53,924 bases of DNA from Sediminibacterium sp. C3. Its GTDB lineage: Bacteria; Bacteroidota; Bacteroidia; Chitinophagales; Chitinophagaceae. Of this stretch, positions 44,018 to 53,924 are shown in pieces. A program made the translations under genes and the position numbers. Numbering within the stretch: position 1 is the first letter of the stretch; every line of letters begins with the position of its first letter. The DNA lies in contig NZ_KI669560.1 of assembly GCF_000508085.1 (NCBI RefSeq), positions 129,273 to 183,196 on the forward strand, given 5' to 3'. The notes under the pieces are model-generated. The model did not search any database, was not told the DNA's origin, and saw only the letters and a list, made by a program, of their open reading frames with translations.

Positions 44018-46456
44018 TTATGCCACACGAATAATATCTGCAAATACACCGGAAGCAGTAACTTCTGCACCCGCTCCTGCCCCCTTAATTACCAATGGTT
44101 GTTCAGGATACCTTTCTGTATAAAAAAGTACCAGATTATCTTTTCCATATAAATGATAGAAATCGGAGTGAGCTGGAATTTCCTGCAATCCAACTTTGGC
44201 AGTTCCATTATTGTATTCTGCAACAAATTTTAATTTGGCATGATTGGCATGGGCAGATTCATATAACTTTTTAAAATGCTGCTCCTGCTTTTCCATTTCT
44301 TCGTAAAAATCAGCGACTGTACCTTCAAAGCAACTTGCGGGCAAAAAAGCTTCATTGGTAATCTCTTCCATTTCCATCATCTCCCCGGCCTCTCTGGCGA
44401 GAATCATTATTTTTCGCATTACATCAGTTCCACCCAAATCCAGTCTTGGATCCGGCTCTGTATAACCTTCGTCCTGTGCGCGCTTTACTACTTGTGCAAA
44501 TGGAATAGTGCCGTCATAATGATTGAATACAAAATTTAAAGTGCCGGATAGAACCGCCTGTATTCGGGTAATTTTATCTCCGCTTCGCATCAGATCATTC
44601 AGCGTGCCAATGATCGGCAATCCTGCTCCCACATTGGTTTCAAAAAGAAAACGTGTATTATAGGTTCTGGCCAGGTTCTTTAACTTCTTATAATTTTCAT
44701 AGCTGGAAGAGCAGGCTATTTTATTACAAGCAACTACGGCAACACTTTTGGCTAACAATGTACCGTATACAGAAGCTACTATTTCATTGGCTGTTACGTC
44801 TACAAACACACTGTTGCGTAGGTTTTTTTCAATGATAGCTGCAACAAAACCGTGAATATTCATTTCCGGTGATGCATCTAAAACCGATTTCCAGTTATTC
44901 AGGTCAATTCCGGCATCGTCCAAAAGGGAACGTTTGCTATTCGCAATTCCGACTACCTGAATTTGCACACGCATATGATCTTTTAAATACTGTAATTGCT
45001 GGTTCAGTTGACTCAAAAGTTTTCCTCCTACATTACCAGCCCCTGCAATAAATACATTCAGTTGCTTATAGGTTGTTTCAAAGAAATCCTCGTGTAATAC
45101 ATTGATTGCCTTTTTAACATCGCCCGCGGCAATAACGGCTGATATATTTTTCTCAGAAGAACCCTGTGCAATGGCTCTCACATTAATACCATTTCTACCC
45201 AGGCCACCAAACATTCTGCCACTAATGCCTGGCAAACTTTTCATTTGTTCTCCTACAACAGCTATAATGCTTAATCCGGTTTCTACCGAAACAGGATTTA
45301 CTTTCCCATTGTCAATTTCATAAGCAAAAAAAGCATCAATAGCTTGTTGTGCCGTATTCGCATCTGCTTCATTGATGGCCACACAGATAGAATACTCGGA
45401 AGAACTCTGCGTAATCAATATAACATTGATCCGGTTCAAGGCCAGTACTTCAAACAAGCGCTTACTAAATCCTGGTATACCAATCATCCCACTTCCTTCC
45501 AAACTCAATAAAGCAATTCTGTTTATACTGGAAATTCCTCTTACCACTTCCGAATTGGCAACCGCATGTTGCTGAATAACGGTACCTGCCGCATCTGGCT
45601 CAAATGTATTCTTCACCCAAACCGGAATATTTTTTTTCATCACCGGCTGAATGGTAGGAGGATAAATGATCTTAGCTCCAAAATGAGAAAGCTCCATGGC
45701 TTCCTCATAGGAAATGGCTTCAATGGGTCTGGGGTTCTGCACCAAACGCGGATCTGCTGTCATCATACCCGTAACATCCGTCCAGATTTCAAGCGCAGTA
45801 GCATCTGTTGCAGCAGCAAAAATGGCTCCGGTATAATCAGATCCACCTCTGCCCAGGGTAGTGGTATATCCTTTTTCATTGGCAGCTATAAAACCGGGAG
45901 CTACATATAAATCAGTCTTATTGTTTTTCAAAAAAGAAAGTATTCGCTGATTCGTCTTATCAAATTGCACACTAGCATTTCCATGTAAATCATTGGTTAC
46001 AATCAATTGTCTGGAGTCTGCCCATACCGGAGCGGTATTCATTTCCTTGAGCGCAGCCGTAATAATAAAAGAGGAAAGTAATTCACCATAACTTACCAAA
46101 CGATCCTGTATCCTGGCAGACAATTCTCCCAATAAAAAAATACCGTCACAGATTCTTTCCAGTTCATTCAATTGTTGTTTCACCCAACTTAAAGTGGCAC
46201 TCTGATTTTGTATAGGCAATAAACCCCTTACTGCTTCCAGGTGTTTCAGTTCAAGTTCCTGAATTTGTTCTTTATAGGATTCATCACCGGCAGCTGCTTT
46301 AGCACCAATACCGATTAGCTGATCTGTTACTCCACCTAATGCAGACACTACTAAAATAACTGGCTCTTTTTGTACAGCCTTTGCCACAATGGCTGTTACC
46401 TTACTGATATTGACAGCATTGGCAACAGAACTTCCTCCAAACTTTAATACCTGCAT
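44018..46456 (-). CDS. thrA: bifunctional aspartokinase / homoserine dehydrogenase
   Basis: The fused enzyme carries out the first and third steps of the aspartate pathway. From ATG 46456 it has 812 residues; a GTG at 46462 is the alternative. Residues 1-290 form the kinase (VLKFGGSSVAN, GRGGSDYTGAIF), about 300-460 hold two ACT domains expected to sense threonine, and from about 465 the dehydrogenase domain begins with FIAGAGNVGGKLL, followed by GTLNFVF and EPDPRLDLGGTDVMRK. The intermediate step (asd) is not in the window. It follows ilvA by 10 nt. Confidence 0.97.
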   Translation of the reverse strand: MQVLKFGGSSVANAVNISKVTAIVAKAVQKEPVILVVSALGGVTDQLIGIGAKAAAGDESYKEQIQELELKHLEAVRGLLPIQNQSATLSWVKQQLNELERICDGIFLLGELSARIQDRLVSYGELLSSFIITAALKEMNTAPVWADSRQLIVTNDLHGNASVQFDKTNQRILSFLKNNKTDLYVAPGFIAANEKGYTTTLGRGGSDYTGAIFAAATDATALEIWTDVTGMMTADPRLVQNPRPIEAISYEEAMELSHFGAKIIYPPTIQPVMKKNIPVWVKNTFEPDAAGTVIQQHAVANSEVVRGISSINRIALLSLEGSGMIGIPGFSKRLFEVLALNRINVILITQSSSEYSICVAINEADANTAQQAIDAFFAYEIDNGKVNPVSVETGLSIIAVVGEQMKSLPGISGRMFGGLGRNGINVRAIAQGSSEKNISAVIAAGDVKKAINVLHEDFFETTYKQLNVFIAGAGNVGGKLLSQLNQQLQYLKDHMRVQIQVVGIANSKRSLLDDAGIDLNNWKSVLDASPEMNIHGFVAAIIEKNLRNSVFVDVTANEIVASVYGTLLAKSVAVVACNKIACSSSYENYKKLKNLARTYNTRFLFETNVGAGLPIIGTLNDLMRSGDKITRIQAVLSGTLNFVFNHYDGTIPFAQVVKRAQDEGYTEPDPRLDLGGTDVMRKIMILAREAGEMMEMEEITNEAFLPASCFEGTVADFYEEMEKQEQHFKKLYESAHANHAKLKFVAEYNNGTAKVGLQEIPAHSDFYHLYGKDNLVLFYTERYPEQPLVIKGAGAGAEVTASGVFADIIRVA

Positions 46457-46466
46457 AAACACTTAA

Positions 46467-47726
46467 TTAAATTAAATACCCGAATAAATTATCATTCTTA
46501 TTGATGGGCGTAAAATTGATATGATAGCGCTGCATGTTTTCCAGCAAACGCTCATAATCCGCTTTATCCTGCATTTCAATACCTACTAAGGCAGGACCTG
46601 TTTCCTTGTTGTGCTTTTGCATGTATTCAAAACGAACAATATCATCGGTTGGGCCCAGCACATGATTCACAAACTCTTTTAACGCACCTGGTCTCTGAGC
46701 AAAACGGATCAGGAAAAAATGTTTCAGACCTTCAAATTGCAAAGACCTTTCTTTAATCTCCTGCATGCGGTCAATATCATTGTTGCTTCCGCTTACAATA
46801 CATACCACTTTCTTTCCCTTGATGGCTTCACTGAAATTGTCCAGTGCAGCCACGGACAAAGCGCCTGCTGGTTCAACTACAATAGCATCTTCATTGTATA
46901 ATTTCAATATGGTAGAGCAAACTTTGCCCTCATTCACCAATACCATTTCATCAATAACTTCTTTGCAAATCTCAAAAGGATAATCACCCACTCTTTTAAC
47001 GGCTGCGCCGTCCACAAAGGGATCAATGCTGTCTAACTTCACAGGTGCTCCCTGTTTCAATGCCTCCGACATGGACGGAGCCCCTTCGGGTTCAACGCCA
47101 ATTATTTTTGTATTGGGAGATGAAACATTAAAATATGCTCCTAATCCTGCAATCAATCCACCGCCACCAACGGGAGCAAACAAATAATCGATGCCCTGCA
47201 AATCTTCCAGAATCTCAACACCCACAGTGGCCTGACCTTCTATCACTTTAGGATGATCGAATGGGGGAATAAAAGTCATGCCATTGGACTCAGTAAATGC
47301 CTTGGCTGCGGCTGCACAGTCGTCAAAAGTGTCTCCCACCAGCTTGATCTCAATATTTCCATCCCCAAACATTTTTGTTTGTCTCACTTTCTGATTGGGC
47401 GTAATGATGGGCATAAAAACAATACCTTGAATATTCAGCACTTTGCAACTATAAGCAAAACCCTGTGCATGGTTGCCCGCACTGGCACAAACCACTCCTT
47501 TCGCCCTCTGATCTTCCGGCAAACTACTGATCATATTGTACGCGCCTCTTAATTTATAAGATCGTACAATTTGCAAGTCTTCCCGCTTTAAATAAACCGA
47601 ACAATTGTATTTCTTAGACAGGGAATCATTGTAAATAAGCGGTGTATGTTTTACTACTTCTTTCAATTTTTCTCTTGCAGCTGCAATGTCTAAGCCAAAG
47701 CCAGGCTTGGTGGTTTGATTTCCCAT
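46467..47726 (-). CDS. ilvA: threonine ammonia-lyase (threonine dehydratase)
   Basis: IlvA deaminates threonine to 2-oxobutyrate, entering isoleucine synthesis. The 419-residue protein has the PLP Lys in RSYKLRGAYNMI, the ASAGNHAQGFAYSC segment and the phosphate loop PVGGGGLIAGLG. One ACT-like regulatory domain (about 335-415) follows, shorter than the double domain of E. coli IlvA. It sits 14 nt after ilvC and 10 nt before thrA, joining the two halves of the operon. Confidence 0.96.
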   Translation of the reverse strand: MGNQTTKPGFGLDIAAAREKLKEVVKHTPLIYNDSLSKKYNCSVYLKREDLQIVRSYKLRGAYNMISSLPEDQRAKGVVCASAGNHAQGFAYSCKVLNIQGIVFMPIITPNQKVRQTKMFGDGNIEIKLVGDTFDDCAAAAKAFTESNGMTFIPPFDHPKVIEGQATVGVEILEDLQGIDYLFAPVGGGGLIAGLGAYFNVSSPNTKIIGVEPEGAPSMSEALKQGAPVKLDSIDPFVDGAAVKRVGDYPFEICKEVIDEMVLVNEGKVCSTILKLYNEDAIVVEPAGALSVAALDNFSEAIKGKKVVCIVSGSNNDIDRMQEIKERSLQFEGLKHFFLIRFAQRPGALKEFVNHVLGPTDDIVRFEYMQKHNKETGPALVGIEMQDKADYERLLENMQRYHINFTPINKNDNLFGYLI

Positions 47727-47740
47727 CTTTTTACTCCTAC

Positions 47741-49225
47741 TTATAGATTACTGGCGATGGTTTTCATATCGGTCATCGCCTGTCTTAATTTTTCTCCAAC
47801 AATTTCTACCGGATGGTATCTGATGACTGCATTTACGGCTATCAGGGTTTTATTGTCCACCCCGTTGTCTTTTCCTTCATTAAAATTTTTACCAATTACA
47901 TCTGTATCAATTTTTGTCATGAAGTTGGCCAATAAAGGCTTGCAGGCATGATCAAATAAATAACAGCCATATTCTGCCGTATCCGAAATAACGCGGTTCA
48001 TTTCGTACAATTTCTTTCTGGCAATGGTATTGGCAATCAGCGGGGTTTCATGTAATGACTCATAATACGCAGACTCTTCCTTAATACCAGCTTCTACCAT
48101 GGTTTCAAAAGCCAGCTCTACGCCGGATCTCACGAATGCCACCATCAGCAATCCATTATCAAAGAACTCCTGTTCAGATATTTTCATATTTCCAGCCGCT
48201 GTTTTTTCAAAGGCTGTTTCACCTGTTGCTTCTCGCCAGGTCAATAATTTTTTATCTCCATTGGCCCAGTCTTCCATCATACCCGAAGAAAATGCACCGC
48301 TCATAATATCATCCTGGTGCTTCTGGAATAAGGGGCGCATAATTTCTTTCAGTTCTTCAGAAAGTTCAAAGGCTTTCAACTTTGCCGGGTTGGATAAGCG
48401 ATCCATCATGGCAGTAATACCGCCCTGCTTCAAAGCCTCTGTAATCACTTCCCAGCCATACTGAATGAGTTTAGCCGCATAGCCTGCATTGATTCCTTTT
48501 TCAACCATTTTATTGAAAGACAAAATAGACCCAGTCTGAAGCAAGCCACATAAAATGGTTTGCTCACCCATTAAATCTGATTTCACTTCCGCAACAAAAG
48601 AGGATTTCAATACACCAGCTCTATGACCACCGGTTGCCACACAATAGGCTTTTGCATAATCCCACCCCTTTCCTTCCGGATCGTTTTCAGGATGAACTGC
48701 AATCAGGGTAGGCACGCCAAAACCACGCTTGTATTCTTCGCGCACTTCTGTACCCGGACATTTGGGGGCAACCATGATTACCGTAATATCTTTTCTAATC
48801 TGCATGCCTTCTTCCACAATATTGAATCCATGAGAATAAGAAAGTGTTGCACCTTTTTTCATCAGAGGCATAACCGCCGCAATAACAGAACTGTGTTGTT
48901 TGTCCGGCGTCAGATTGATTACTACATCAGCCGTTGGAATCAATTCTTCATAAGTGCCAACTTTGAAATTATTTTCAGTTGCATTTACATATGAAGCACG
49001 TTTTTGCTCAATTGCCTCTTTACGCAAAGCATAGGAAATATCTAATCCGGAATCGCGCATATTCAATCCCTGATTCAACCCCTGTGCTCCGCAACCAATG
49101 ATTACCAGTTTTTTCCCAACCAATGCATTGATGCCATCCGCAAAAGCAGCTTTGTCCATGAATTCGCAAACACCCAGCTGATTCAGCTGCTCGCGTAAAG
49201 GAAGAGAATTGAAATAATTTGCCAT
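47741..49225 (-). CDS. ilvC: ketol-acid reductoisomerase, class II
   Basis: IlvC isomerises and reduces acetohydroxy acids in valine and isoleucine synthesis. At 494 residues it is the long class II form with duplicated C-terminal knotted domain, as in E. coli. It shows [20 protein letters not shown] (NADPH loop), [16 protein letters not shown], and metal-binding Glu/Asp in [12 protein letters not shown]. It lies between ilvN and ilvA. Confidence 0.97.
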   Translation of the reverse strand: MANYFNSLPLREQLNQLGVCEFMDKAAFADGINALVGKKLVIIGCGAQGLNQGLNMRDSGLDISYALRKEAIEQKRASYVNATENNFKVGTYEELIPTADVVINLTPDKQHSSVIAAVMPLMKKGATLSYSHGFNIVEEGMQIRKDITVIMVAPKCPGTEVREEYKRGFGVPTLIAVHPENDPEGKGWDYAKAYCVATGGHRAGVLKSSFVAEVKSDLMGEQTILCGLLQTGSILSFNKMVEKGINAGYAAKLIQYGWEVITEALKQGGITAMMDRLSNPAKLKAFELSEELKEIMRPLFQKHQDDIMSGAFSSGMMEDWANGDKKLLTWREATGETAFEKTAAGNMKISEQEFFDNGLLMVAFVRSGVELAFETMVEAGIKEESAYYESLHETPLIANTIARKKLYEMNRVISDTAEYGCYLFDHACKPLLANFMTKIDTDVIGKNFNEGKDNGVDNKTLIAVNAVIRYHPVEIVGEKLRQAMTDMKTIASNL

Positions 49226-49267
49226 AGTATCTTGTTTATTGTTGTTTGTTATTTTTTTTATTAGGAT

Positions 49268-49855
49268 TTACATAGTGAAAACAGCCTGCCCCTGATTGAG
49301 GAATTCATTCTCTACTAATTCTTCTGCAGGTTCAACAGCTTCGAACTCTTTAATTTTTTCGTGAAAACCGCTACTCGCTTTAATGATAGCAATTCTGGCG
49401 GTGCGTACAAATTCAATAAGTCCGTAAGGCTCCAGAAAATGAATCAACCTATCGGTTTCTTCCCGGTGACCGGTTGTCTCAAAAATGGTATAGTCCTTTC
49501 TGATTACAACCGCTCTTGCGCCATATTCACGAAGCAATCTTTCCACTTTCAGTTTTTCGGCTACTGCATCCGTAGGCACTTTATACAATGCCATTTCCTG
49601 CCAGATGATTTCCTCGTTGGTATTAAAATAGGCTTTCAAAACTTCCACCTGTTTTTCAATCTGGAAGCAAAGCTTTCTTACTACTTCTTCTGTTTCATTT
49701 ATTACAATGGTAAAACGGTGAATAGATTCTACTTCGGAAGGAGAAACATTAAGACTGTCAATATTGATTTTTCTTCTGCTGAAAATAATCGCAATTCGAT
49801 TCAGCAGACCTACCTGATTTTCTGTATAAACCGTTATGGTAAATTCTTTTTTCAT
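49268..49855 (-). CDS. ilvN: acetolactate synthase small (regulatory) subunit
   Basis: The regulatory subunit of acetohydroxyacid synthase confers valine feedback control. The 195-residue protein starts with an ACT domain, FTITVYTENQVGLLNRIA and then INIDSLNVSPSEVESIHRFT, followed by the ALS-SS C-terminal domain. It starts 6 nt after the catalytic-subunit gene, fitting coupled synthesis of the two subunits. Confidence 0.95.
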   Translation of the reverse strand: MKKEFTITVYTENQVGLLNRIAIIFSRRKINIDSLNVSPSEVESIHRFTIVINETEEVVRKLCFQIEKQVEVLKAYFNTNEEIIWQEMALYKVPTDAVAEKLKVERLLREYGARAVVIRKDYTIFETTGHREETDRLIHFLEPYGLIEFVRTARIAIIKASSGFHEKIKEFEAVEPAEELVENEFLNQGQAVFTM

Positions 49856-49861
49856 TGCTAA

Positions 49862-51616
49862 TTATTTTAAACGGATTTCTGAAACACTACAACCCTGTGG
49901 TACCATCGGGAAAACATTATTTTCTTTACCTACCATTACTTCCAGCAAGTAAGAACCTTCTGATTGCAGCATATTTGACAAAGCAGTTCTTAAATCATTT
50001 CTTTCAGACACACTGGAACCTGCAATGCCGTAGGCTTTTGCCAACTGAACATAATCGGGGCTTTGTATATCTACAAATGAATAGCGTTTGTCATTGAACA
50101 ATTCCTGCCACTGACGAACCATTCCTAAGAATCGATTGTTCAGGATCAGGATTTTTACATTCAACCCCGTTTGCATAATGGTTCCCAATTCCTGCAAAGT
50201 CATCTGAAAACCACCATCTCCAATAATGGCAACCACCGTTCTTTCAGGTGCGCCAAATTTGGCACCAATAGCGGCTGGTAAGGCAAAGCCCATGGTACCC
50301 AAGCCACCTGAAGTAATATTACTTTTTGATTGATTGAATTTTGCATAGCGACAAGCAACCATCTGGTGCTGCCCTACATCCGTAACAATGATGGCATCTC
50401 CATGGGTGAGTTCATTCAGTTGCTGAACTACTTCACCCATAGTCATTTCACCTGACTTCGGAAATAATTCTGCATCCATCACTGCTGCTTTTTCTTCGGC
50501 AGTGTATTGATTAAATAAAGCCAGCCAATCCTTGTGTTGCTTTTCTTCAACCAGCTGTGTGAGCAGCGGCAGTGTTTCTTTACAATCCCCCCAAACCGGC
50601 ACAGCTACTTTTACGTTTTTATTAATTTCTGCGGGATCAATATCGAGATGAATAATTTGAGCCTGTTTCGCATACTTGTCTAACCGGCCTGTAACACGGT
50701 CATCAAAACGCATTCCCACAGCTATTAAAACATCGCAGTCATTGGTCAATACATTGGGCCCATAATTGCCATGCATGCCCAACATACCCACATTCTGCGG
50801 ATGGTCAGTTGGCAATGCACTTAATCCCAATATGGTCCAGGCAGCAGGAATACCAGACTTTTCAATGAAAGCCTTAAACTCCTTTTCTGCCTTACCCAGA
50901 ATTACCCCCTGGCCAAAAATTACAAATGGTTTCTTTGCCTGGTTAATCAGTCTGGCAGCTTCTTCAATATATTCTTTTCTTACAATCGGCTTGGGGCGAT
51001 AACTGCGAATATGATTACATCGCGTATACCCTTCGTAATTGAATTTCTGAATCTGCGCGTTCTTACTGATATCAATCAATACCGGACCCGGTCTTCCGGA
51101 GCGGGCAATATAAAATGCTTTTGCCAGCACATGTGGTATTTCTGTTGCATCAGTAATCTGATAATTCCACTTGGTTACAGGTGTAGTGATATTGACTACA
51201 TCCGTTTCCTGAAATGCATCGGTTCCCAGCAAATGCGCAAACACTTGTCCTGTAATACAAACCAGCGGTGTGCTGTCGATCATGGCATCTGCAAGCCCGG
51301 TTACCAAGTTGGTAGCACCTGGTCCGCTGGTAGCAAATACCACTCCAACCTTACCGCTGCTTCTTGCATATCCTTGTCCAGCGTGTATGCCACCTTGCTC
51401 ATGTCTTACCAATATATGTTTCAGCTTATCATGATAATCGTACAGAGCATCATAGATGGGCATGATGGCACCGCCAGGATAACCGAATATGGTATCTACT
51501 CCCTCATGTATGCAGGCTTCTAAAACCGCTTGCGAGCCGGATAGTTCGCGAACAACTGCTTCTTTTGTTGCAGTAAGTGTTTCTTTCTTTGTTGACAAGT
51601 CCAATGTAGTACTCAT
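49862..51616 (-). CDS. ilvB: acetolactate synthase large (catalytic) subunit
   Basis: The thiamine-diphosphate enzyme makes acetolactate and acetohydroxybutyrate. The 584-residue protein has the catalytic Glu in VRHEQGGIHAGQGYARSSG, the FATSGPGATNLVTGLADA motif, an FAD-binding middle domain, and the ThDP/Mg motif GDGGFQMTLQELGTI ending in LNN. It is the usual length for bacterial IlvB. Confidence 0.97.
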   Translation of the reverse strand: MSTTLDLSTKKETLTATKEAVVRELSGSQAVLEACIHEGVDTIFGYPGGAIMPIYDALYDYHDKLKHILVRHEQGGIHAGQGYARSSGKVGVVFATSGPGATNLVTGLADAMIDSTPLVCITGQVFAHLLGTDAFQETDVVNITTPVTKWNYQITDATEIPHVLAKAFYIARSGRPGPVLIDISKNAQIQKFNYEGYTRCNHIRSYRPKPIVRKEYIEEAARLINQAKKPFVIFGQGVILGKAEKEFKAFIEKSGIPAAWTILGLSALPTDHPQNVGMLGMHGNYGPNVLTNDCDVLIAVGMRFDDRVTGRLDKYAKQAQIIHLDIDPAEINKNVKVAVPVWGDCKETLPLLTQLVEEKQHKDWLALFNQYTAEEKAAVMDAELFPKSGEMTMGEVVQQLNELTHGDAIIVTDVGQHQMVACRYAKFNQSKSNITSGGLGTMGFALPAAIGAKFGAPERTVVAIIGDGGFQMTLQELGTIMQTGLNVKILILNNRFLGMVRQWQELFNDKRYSFVDIQSPDYVQLAKAYGIAGSSVSERNDLRTALSNMLQSEGSYLLEVMVGKENNVFPMVPQGCSVSEIRLK

Positions 51617-51625
51617 AAAAATATT

Positions 51626-53305
51626 TTAAGCTTCATCGGTTACACAACCCTGAGAAGCGTCTTTAACAGATTTGGCGTATTTAAACAATAGACCTTTGGT
51701 GGCTTTCAAAGCAGGTTTACTCCATTTTTTTCTCCGCGCTTCAATAATATCTTCTGCTACTTTCAGTGTCATTTTTTTGGTGGCAACATTCAATTCAATG
51801 ATATCGTCGTCTTCTACCAATCCAATTAATCCGCCATTCACCGCTTCCGGTGTAATATGCCCCACTACAAACCCATGCGTACCGCCACTGAATCGGCCAT
51901 CGGTAATTAAGGCAACTGACTTCCCTAATCCGGCCCCAATAATGGCAGAAGTAGGTTTCAGCATTTCAGGCATACCGGGAGCTCCCACCGGACCTACATT
52001 TTTAATGACAACCACATCACCCGGTTGAATTTTTCCGCTATTGATTCCTTCAATCAACGCATGTTCGCCATCAAATACCCTGGCAGGACCTTCAAACAAT
52101 TCTCCTTCCTTGCCACTGATTTTGGCTACGCTTCCACCGGTTGCGAGATTGCCATATAGAATCTGTAAATGCCCGGTAGCTTTTACGGGTGATTCTATTG
52201 GAAGTATAATTTTCTGTTGATCAAAATCCAGATCCGGAACTGAAACCAGATTCTCTGCCAATGTTTTACCAGTGACCGTTAAGCAGTCCCCATGCAAGAA
52301 TCCTTTCTGCAATAAATATTTCATTACAGCAGGTACACCGCCATACTGATGTAAATCCTGCATTAAATATTTTCCGCTCGGTTTAAAATCTGCCAACACA
52401 GGAACCCGGTCGGATAGGGTTTGAAAATCATCCTGTGTTAATGCAACTCCCACACTCTTTGCCATGGCAATCATATGCAATACGGCATTGGTACTTCCGC
52501 CCAGCGCCATGATAATCGTAATGGCATTTTCAAATGCTTTACGGGTCATGATATCTGAAGGAAGAATATTTTTTTCCATTAATACTTTAATGGCTTTACC
52601 TGCTGCCAAACATTCGTCTTTCTTCTCAGCACTCAAAGCCGGATTGGACGAAGAGAAGGGCAAACTCATGCCCAATGCTTCAATGGCAGATGCCATGGTA
52701 TTGGCCGTGTACATACCACCACAAGCTCCGGCTCCGGGACATGCATGCTTGATGATTCCTTTGAAATCATTTTCATCCAATTGTCCTGCCAGTTTTTGCC
52801 CCAAGGCTTCAAAGGCGGAAACAATATTTAAATCCTGTCCCTTATAATGACCTGGCGCAATGGTTCCACCATACACCATAATCGCAGGCCGGTTTAAACG
52901 TCCCATGGCAATTAAGGCACCAGGCATATTTTTATCACAACCAGGAATGGCGATGAGTGAATCATAATACTGCGCACCACAAACCGCTTCTATGGAATCA
53001 GCAATCACATCCCTGCTCACCAAAGAATAGCGCATTCCATCGGTACCATTGCTCATTCCATCACTTACCCCGATGGTATTAAAGATCAATCCTACTAAAT
53101 CATTTTCCCAAACACCCTGCTTTACCAGCTTAGCCAGATCATTCAAATGCATATTACAAGTGTTGCCATCATAACCCATACTCACTACTCCCACTTGTGC
53201 TTTCTGCAAATCTTCATCGGTTAAACCAATCCCATAAAACATGGCCTGCGCAGCGGGCTGCGTAGGATCCTGGGTAATGGTTTTACTGTATTTGTTCAAT
53301 TCCAT
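51626..53305 (-). CDS. ilvD: dihydroxy-acid dehydratase
   Basis: IlvD dehydrates dihydroxy acids to the 2-oxo acids of valine and isoleucine. The 559-residue protein has the iron-sulfur ligands at the Cys in [10 protein letters not shown], in [12 protein letters not shown], and in [32 protein letters not shown] and [16 protein letters not shown] [17 protein letters not shown] follow. It is 16 nt after ilvE and 9 nt before ilvB. Confidence 0.97.
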   Translation of the reverse strand: MELNKYSKTITQDPTQPAAQAMFYGIGLTDEDLQKAQVGVVSMGYDGNTCNMHLNDLAKLVKQGVWENDLVGLIFNTIGVSDGMSNGTDGMRYSLVSRDVIADSIEAVCGAQYYDSLIAIPGCDKNMPGALIAMGRLNRPAIMVYGGTIAPGHYKGQDLNIVSAFEALGQKLAGQLDENDFKGIIKHACPGAGACGGMYTANTMASAIEALGMSLPFSSSNPALSAEKKDECLAAGKAIKVLMEKNILPSDIMTRKAFENAITIIMALGGSTNAVLHMIAMAKSVGVALTQDDFQTLSDRVPVLADFKPSGKYLMQDLHQYGGVPAVMKYLLQKGFLHGDCLTVTGKTLAENLVSVPDLDFDQQKIILPIESPVKATGHLQILYGNLATGGSVAKISGKEGELFEGPARVFDGEHALIEGINSGKIQPGDVVVIKNVGPVGAPGMPEMLKPTSAIIGAGLGKSVALITDGRFSGGTHGFVVGHITPEAVNGGLIGLVEDDDIIELNVATKKMTLKVAEDIIEARRKKWSKPALKATKGLLFKYAKSVKDASQGCVTDEA

Positions 53306-53321
53306 TGTATCGTTTTAAAAA

Positions 53322-53924
53322 CTAATTAGTCAAAGGTTTAACCACCAGTTGCTTGTAAGCCTGCTGTACCTGAAAGCTTTTGGTTTCCGAAAAAGGTTTG
53401 GGAAAAATATATTCGTCCAGCGATTGCCATCCAATAACCTCAGCCGCAGTGCCACAGAAAAAAGCAGCATCGGCAGCTTTAATATCCTGCATTGTATACG
53501 TCCCTTCTCTTACTTCAATACCCAATTGAGCACAGATTTCTAAAACAGTAGCCCTGGTTATACCAGCCAGAATATGTCCGGGTTGGGGCGTGAACAAGAC
53601 ACCGTCTTTTTCAAAAAACAAATTGGCTCCCGGACCTTCTGCCAAATGATCATTCATATCCAGCAAAAAAGCTTCATCGTAACCTTTGTCTTTTGCTTCC
53701 TGACTGGCTAAAATGGAATTCACATAATGCCCGGCTGCTTTTGCATGAATCTTAAAAGCTTTTGGATTGGGGCGCTGAAAAGAAGAAGTCATCATGCGCA
53801 ATAATTTATCCCCTAAAAAAGGGGCCATTTCCCAGGCTTCAATAAAAACAAAGGATTCGGTATTGCGTGCAAAACTCATATTGGCAGGCGCATACACAAC
53901 AGGACGTATATAGGCATCTCCCAG
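53322..53924 (-). CDS. ilvE: branched-chain amino acid aminotransferase, partial
   Basis: The gene runs off the right edge of the window; the first third of the protein is missing. The visible 200 residues start in frame at the window edge with LGDAYIRPVVY, the family's substrate-side strand, and no start codon is expected there. The PLP-binding Lys is in HAKAAGHYVNS, followed by EGPGANLFFEKDGVLFTP and FFCGTAAEV. It makes the last step of valine, isoleucine and leucine synthesis and leads the ilv-thr operon. Confidence 0.95.
   Translation of the reverse strand: MGDAYIRPVVYAPANMSFARNTESFVFIEAWEMAPFLGDKLLRMMTSSFQRPNPKAFKIHAKAAGHYVNSILASQEAKDKGYDEAFLLDMNDHLAEGPGANLFFEKDGVLFTPQPGHILAGITRATVLEICAQLGIEVREGTYTMQDIKAADAAFFCGTAAEVIGWQSLDEYIFPKPFSETKSFQVQQAYKQLVVKPLTN

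Noticed and set aside
51011..51523. 170-residue plus-strand reading frame opposite ilvB
   Set aside because: It is antisense to the most conserved part of acetolactate synthase; no independent support.

Overview
The window is ordinary chromosome from a Bacteroidota bacterium, most likely of the Chitinophagaceae/Chitinophagia group. The signs are: promoters of the TTG-N(19-24)-TAnnTTTG type instead of -35/-10 boxes, almost no Shine-Dalgarno sequences, an alternative complex III (act) cluster joined to a caa3-type oxidase, a PadR/PspC pair, and class-typical versions of IlvC, ThrA and ferrochelatase. I see no phage, insertion sequence, CRISPR array or toxin-antitoxin pair.

Layout. (1) 1-5.2 kb: PadR regulator and a large PspC membrane protein; gcvT; a small RlpA-like lipoprotein; a small zinc-ribbon protein; a tail-less SSB. 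(2) 5.3-21.2 kb, all on the minus strand: the respiratory cluster, read from right to left as actA-actB-actC-actD-actE-actF-coxB-coxA-cyoE-coxC2-coxC1-cox4-SCO-DUF420. It encodes alternative complex III (quinol to cytochrome c), the caa3-type oxidase, heme O synthase and copper-delivery/assembly factors. Two strong hairpin-plus-T-run terminators divide it into sub-units. (3) 21.4-25.0 kb: small membrane protein plus purN, a GNAT acetyltransferase and TPR protein on the opposite strand, and a secreted amidohydrolase. (4) 25.1 kb: tRNA-Arg(CCU) with its terminator, followed by a hairpin-rich gene-free stretch. (5) 25.6-34.4 kb, plus strand: nine tightly packed genes hemA-C-D-E-B-L-N-H-J, which cover every step from glutamyl-tRNA to protoheme. 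This block is visibly richer in A+T than its flanks. (6) 34.4-41.8 kb: secreted glycosidase, two secreted proteins of unknown function, sugar-porter MFS, M20 peptidase/amidohydrolase. (7) 41.8 kb to the end, minus strand: ilvE(partial)-ilvD-ilvB-ilvN-ilvC-ilvA-thrA-thrB-thrC, linking aspartate through threonine to isoleucine, and also serving valine.

How it fits together. The act/cox proteins need many hemes (seven CxxCH sites in ActA and ActE, plus hemes of the oxidase made from heme O). The complete heme pathway sits about 4 kb away, beside a tRNA gene. The most interesting points are the low-GC, complete, apparently oxygen-independent heme cluster next to tRNA-Arg with repeated TTGTCA motifs before hemA; the short HemA without its usual C-terminal domain; six heme sites in ActA; an EF-hand-like loop inside the DUF420 membrane protein; palindromic sites upstream of ssb and of a glycosidase; and terminators that overlap coding sequence. 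I found no clearly new molecular system; the candidates are flagged as such.
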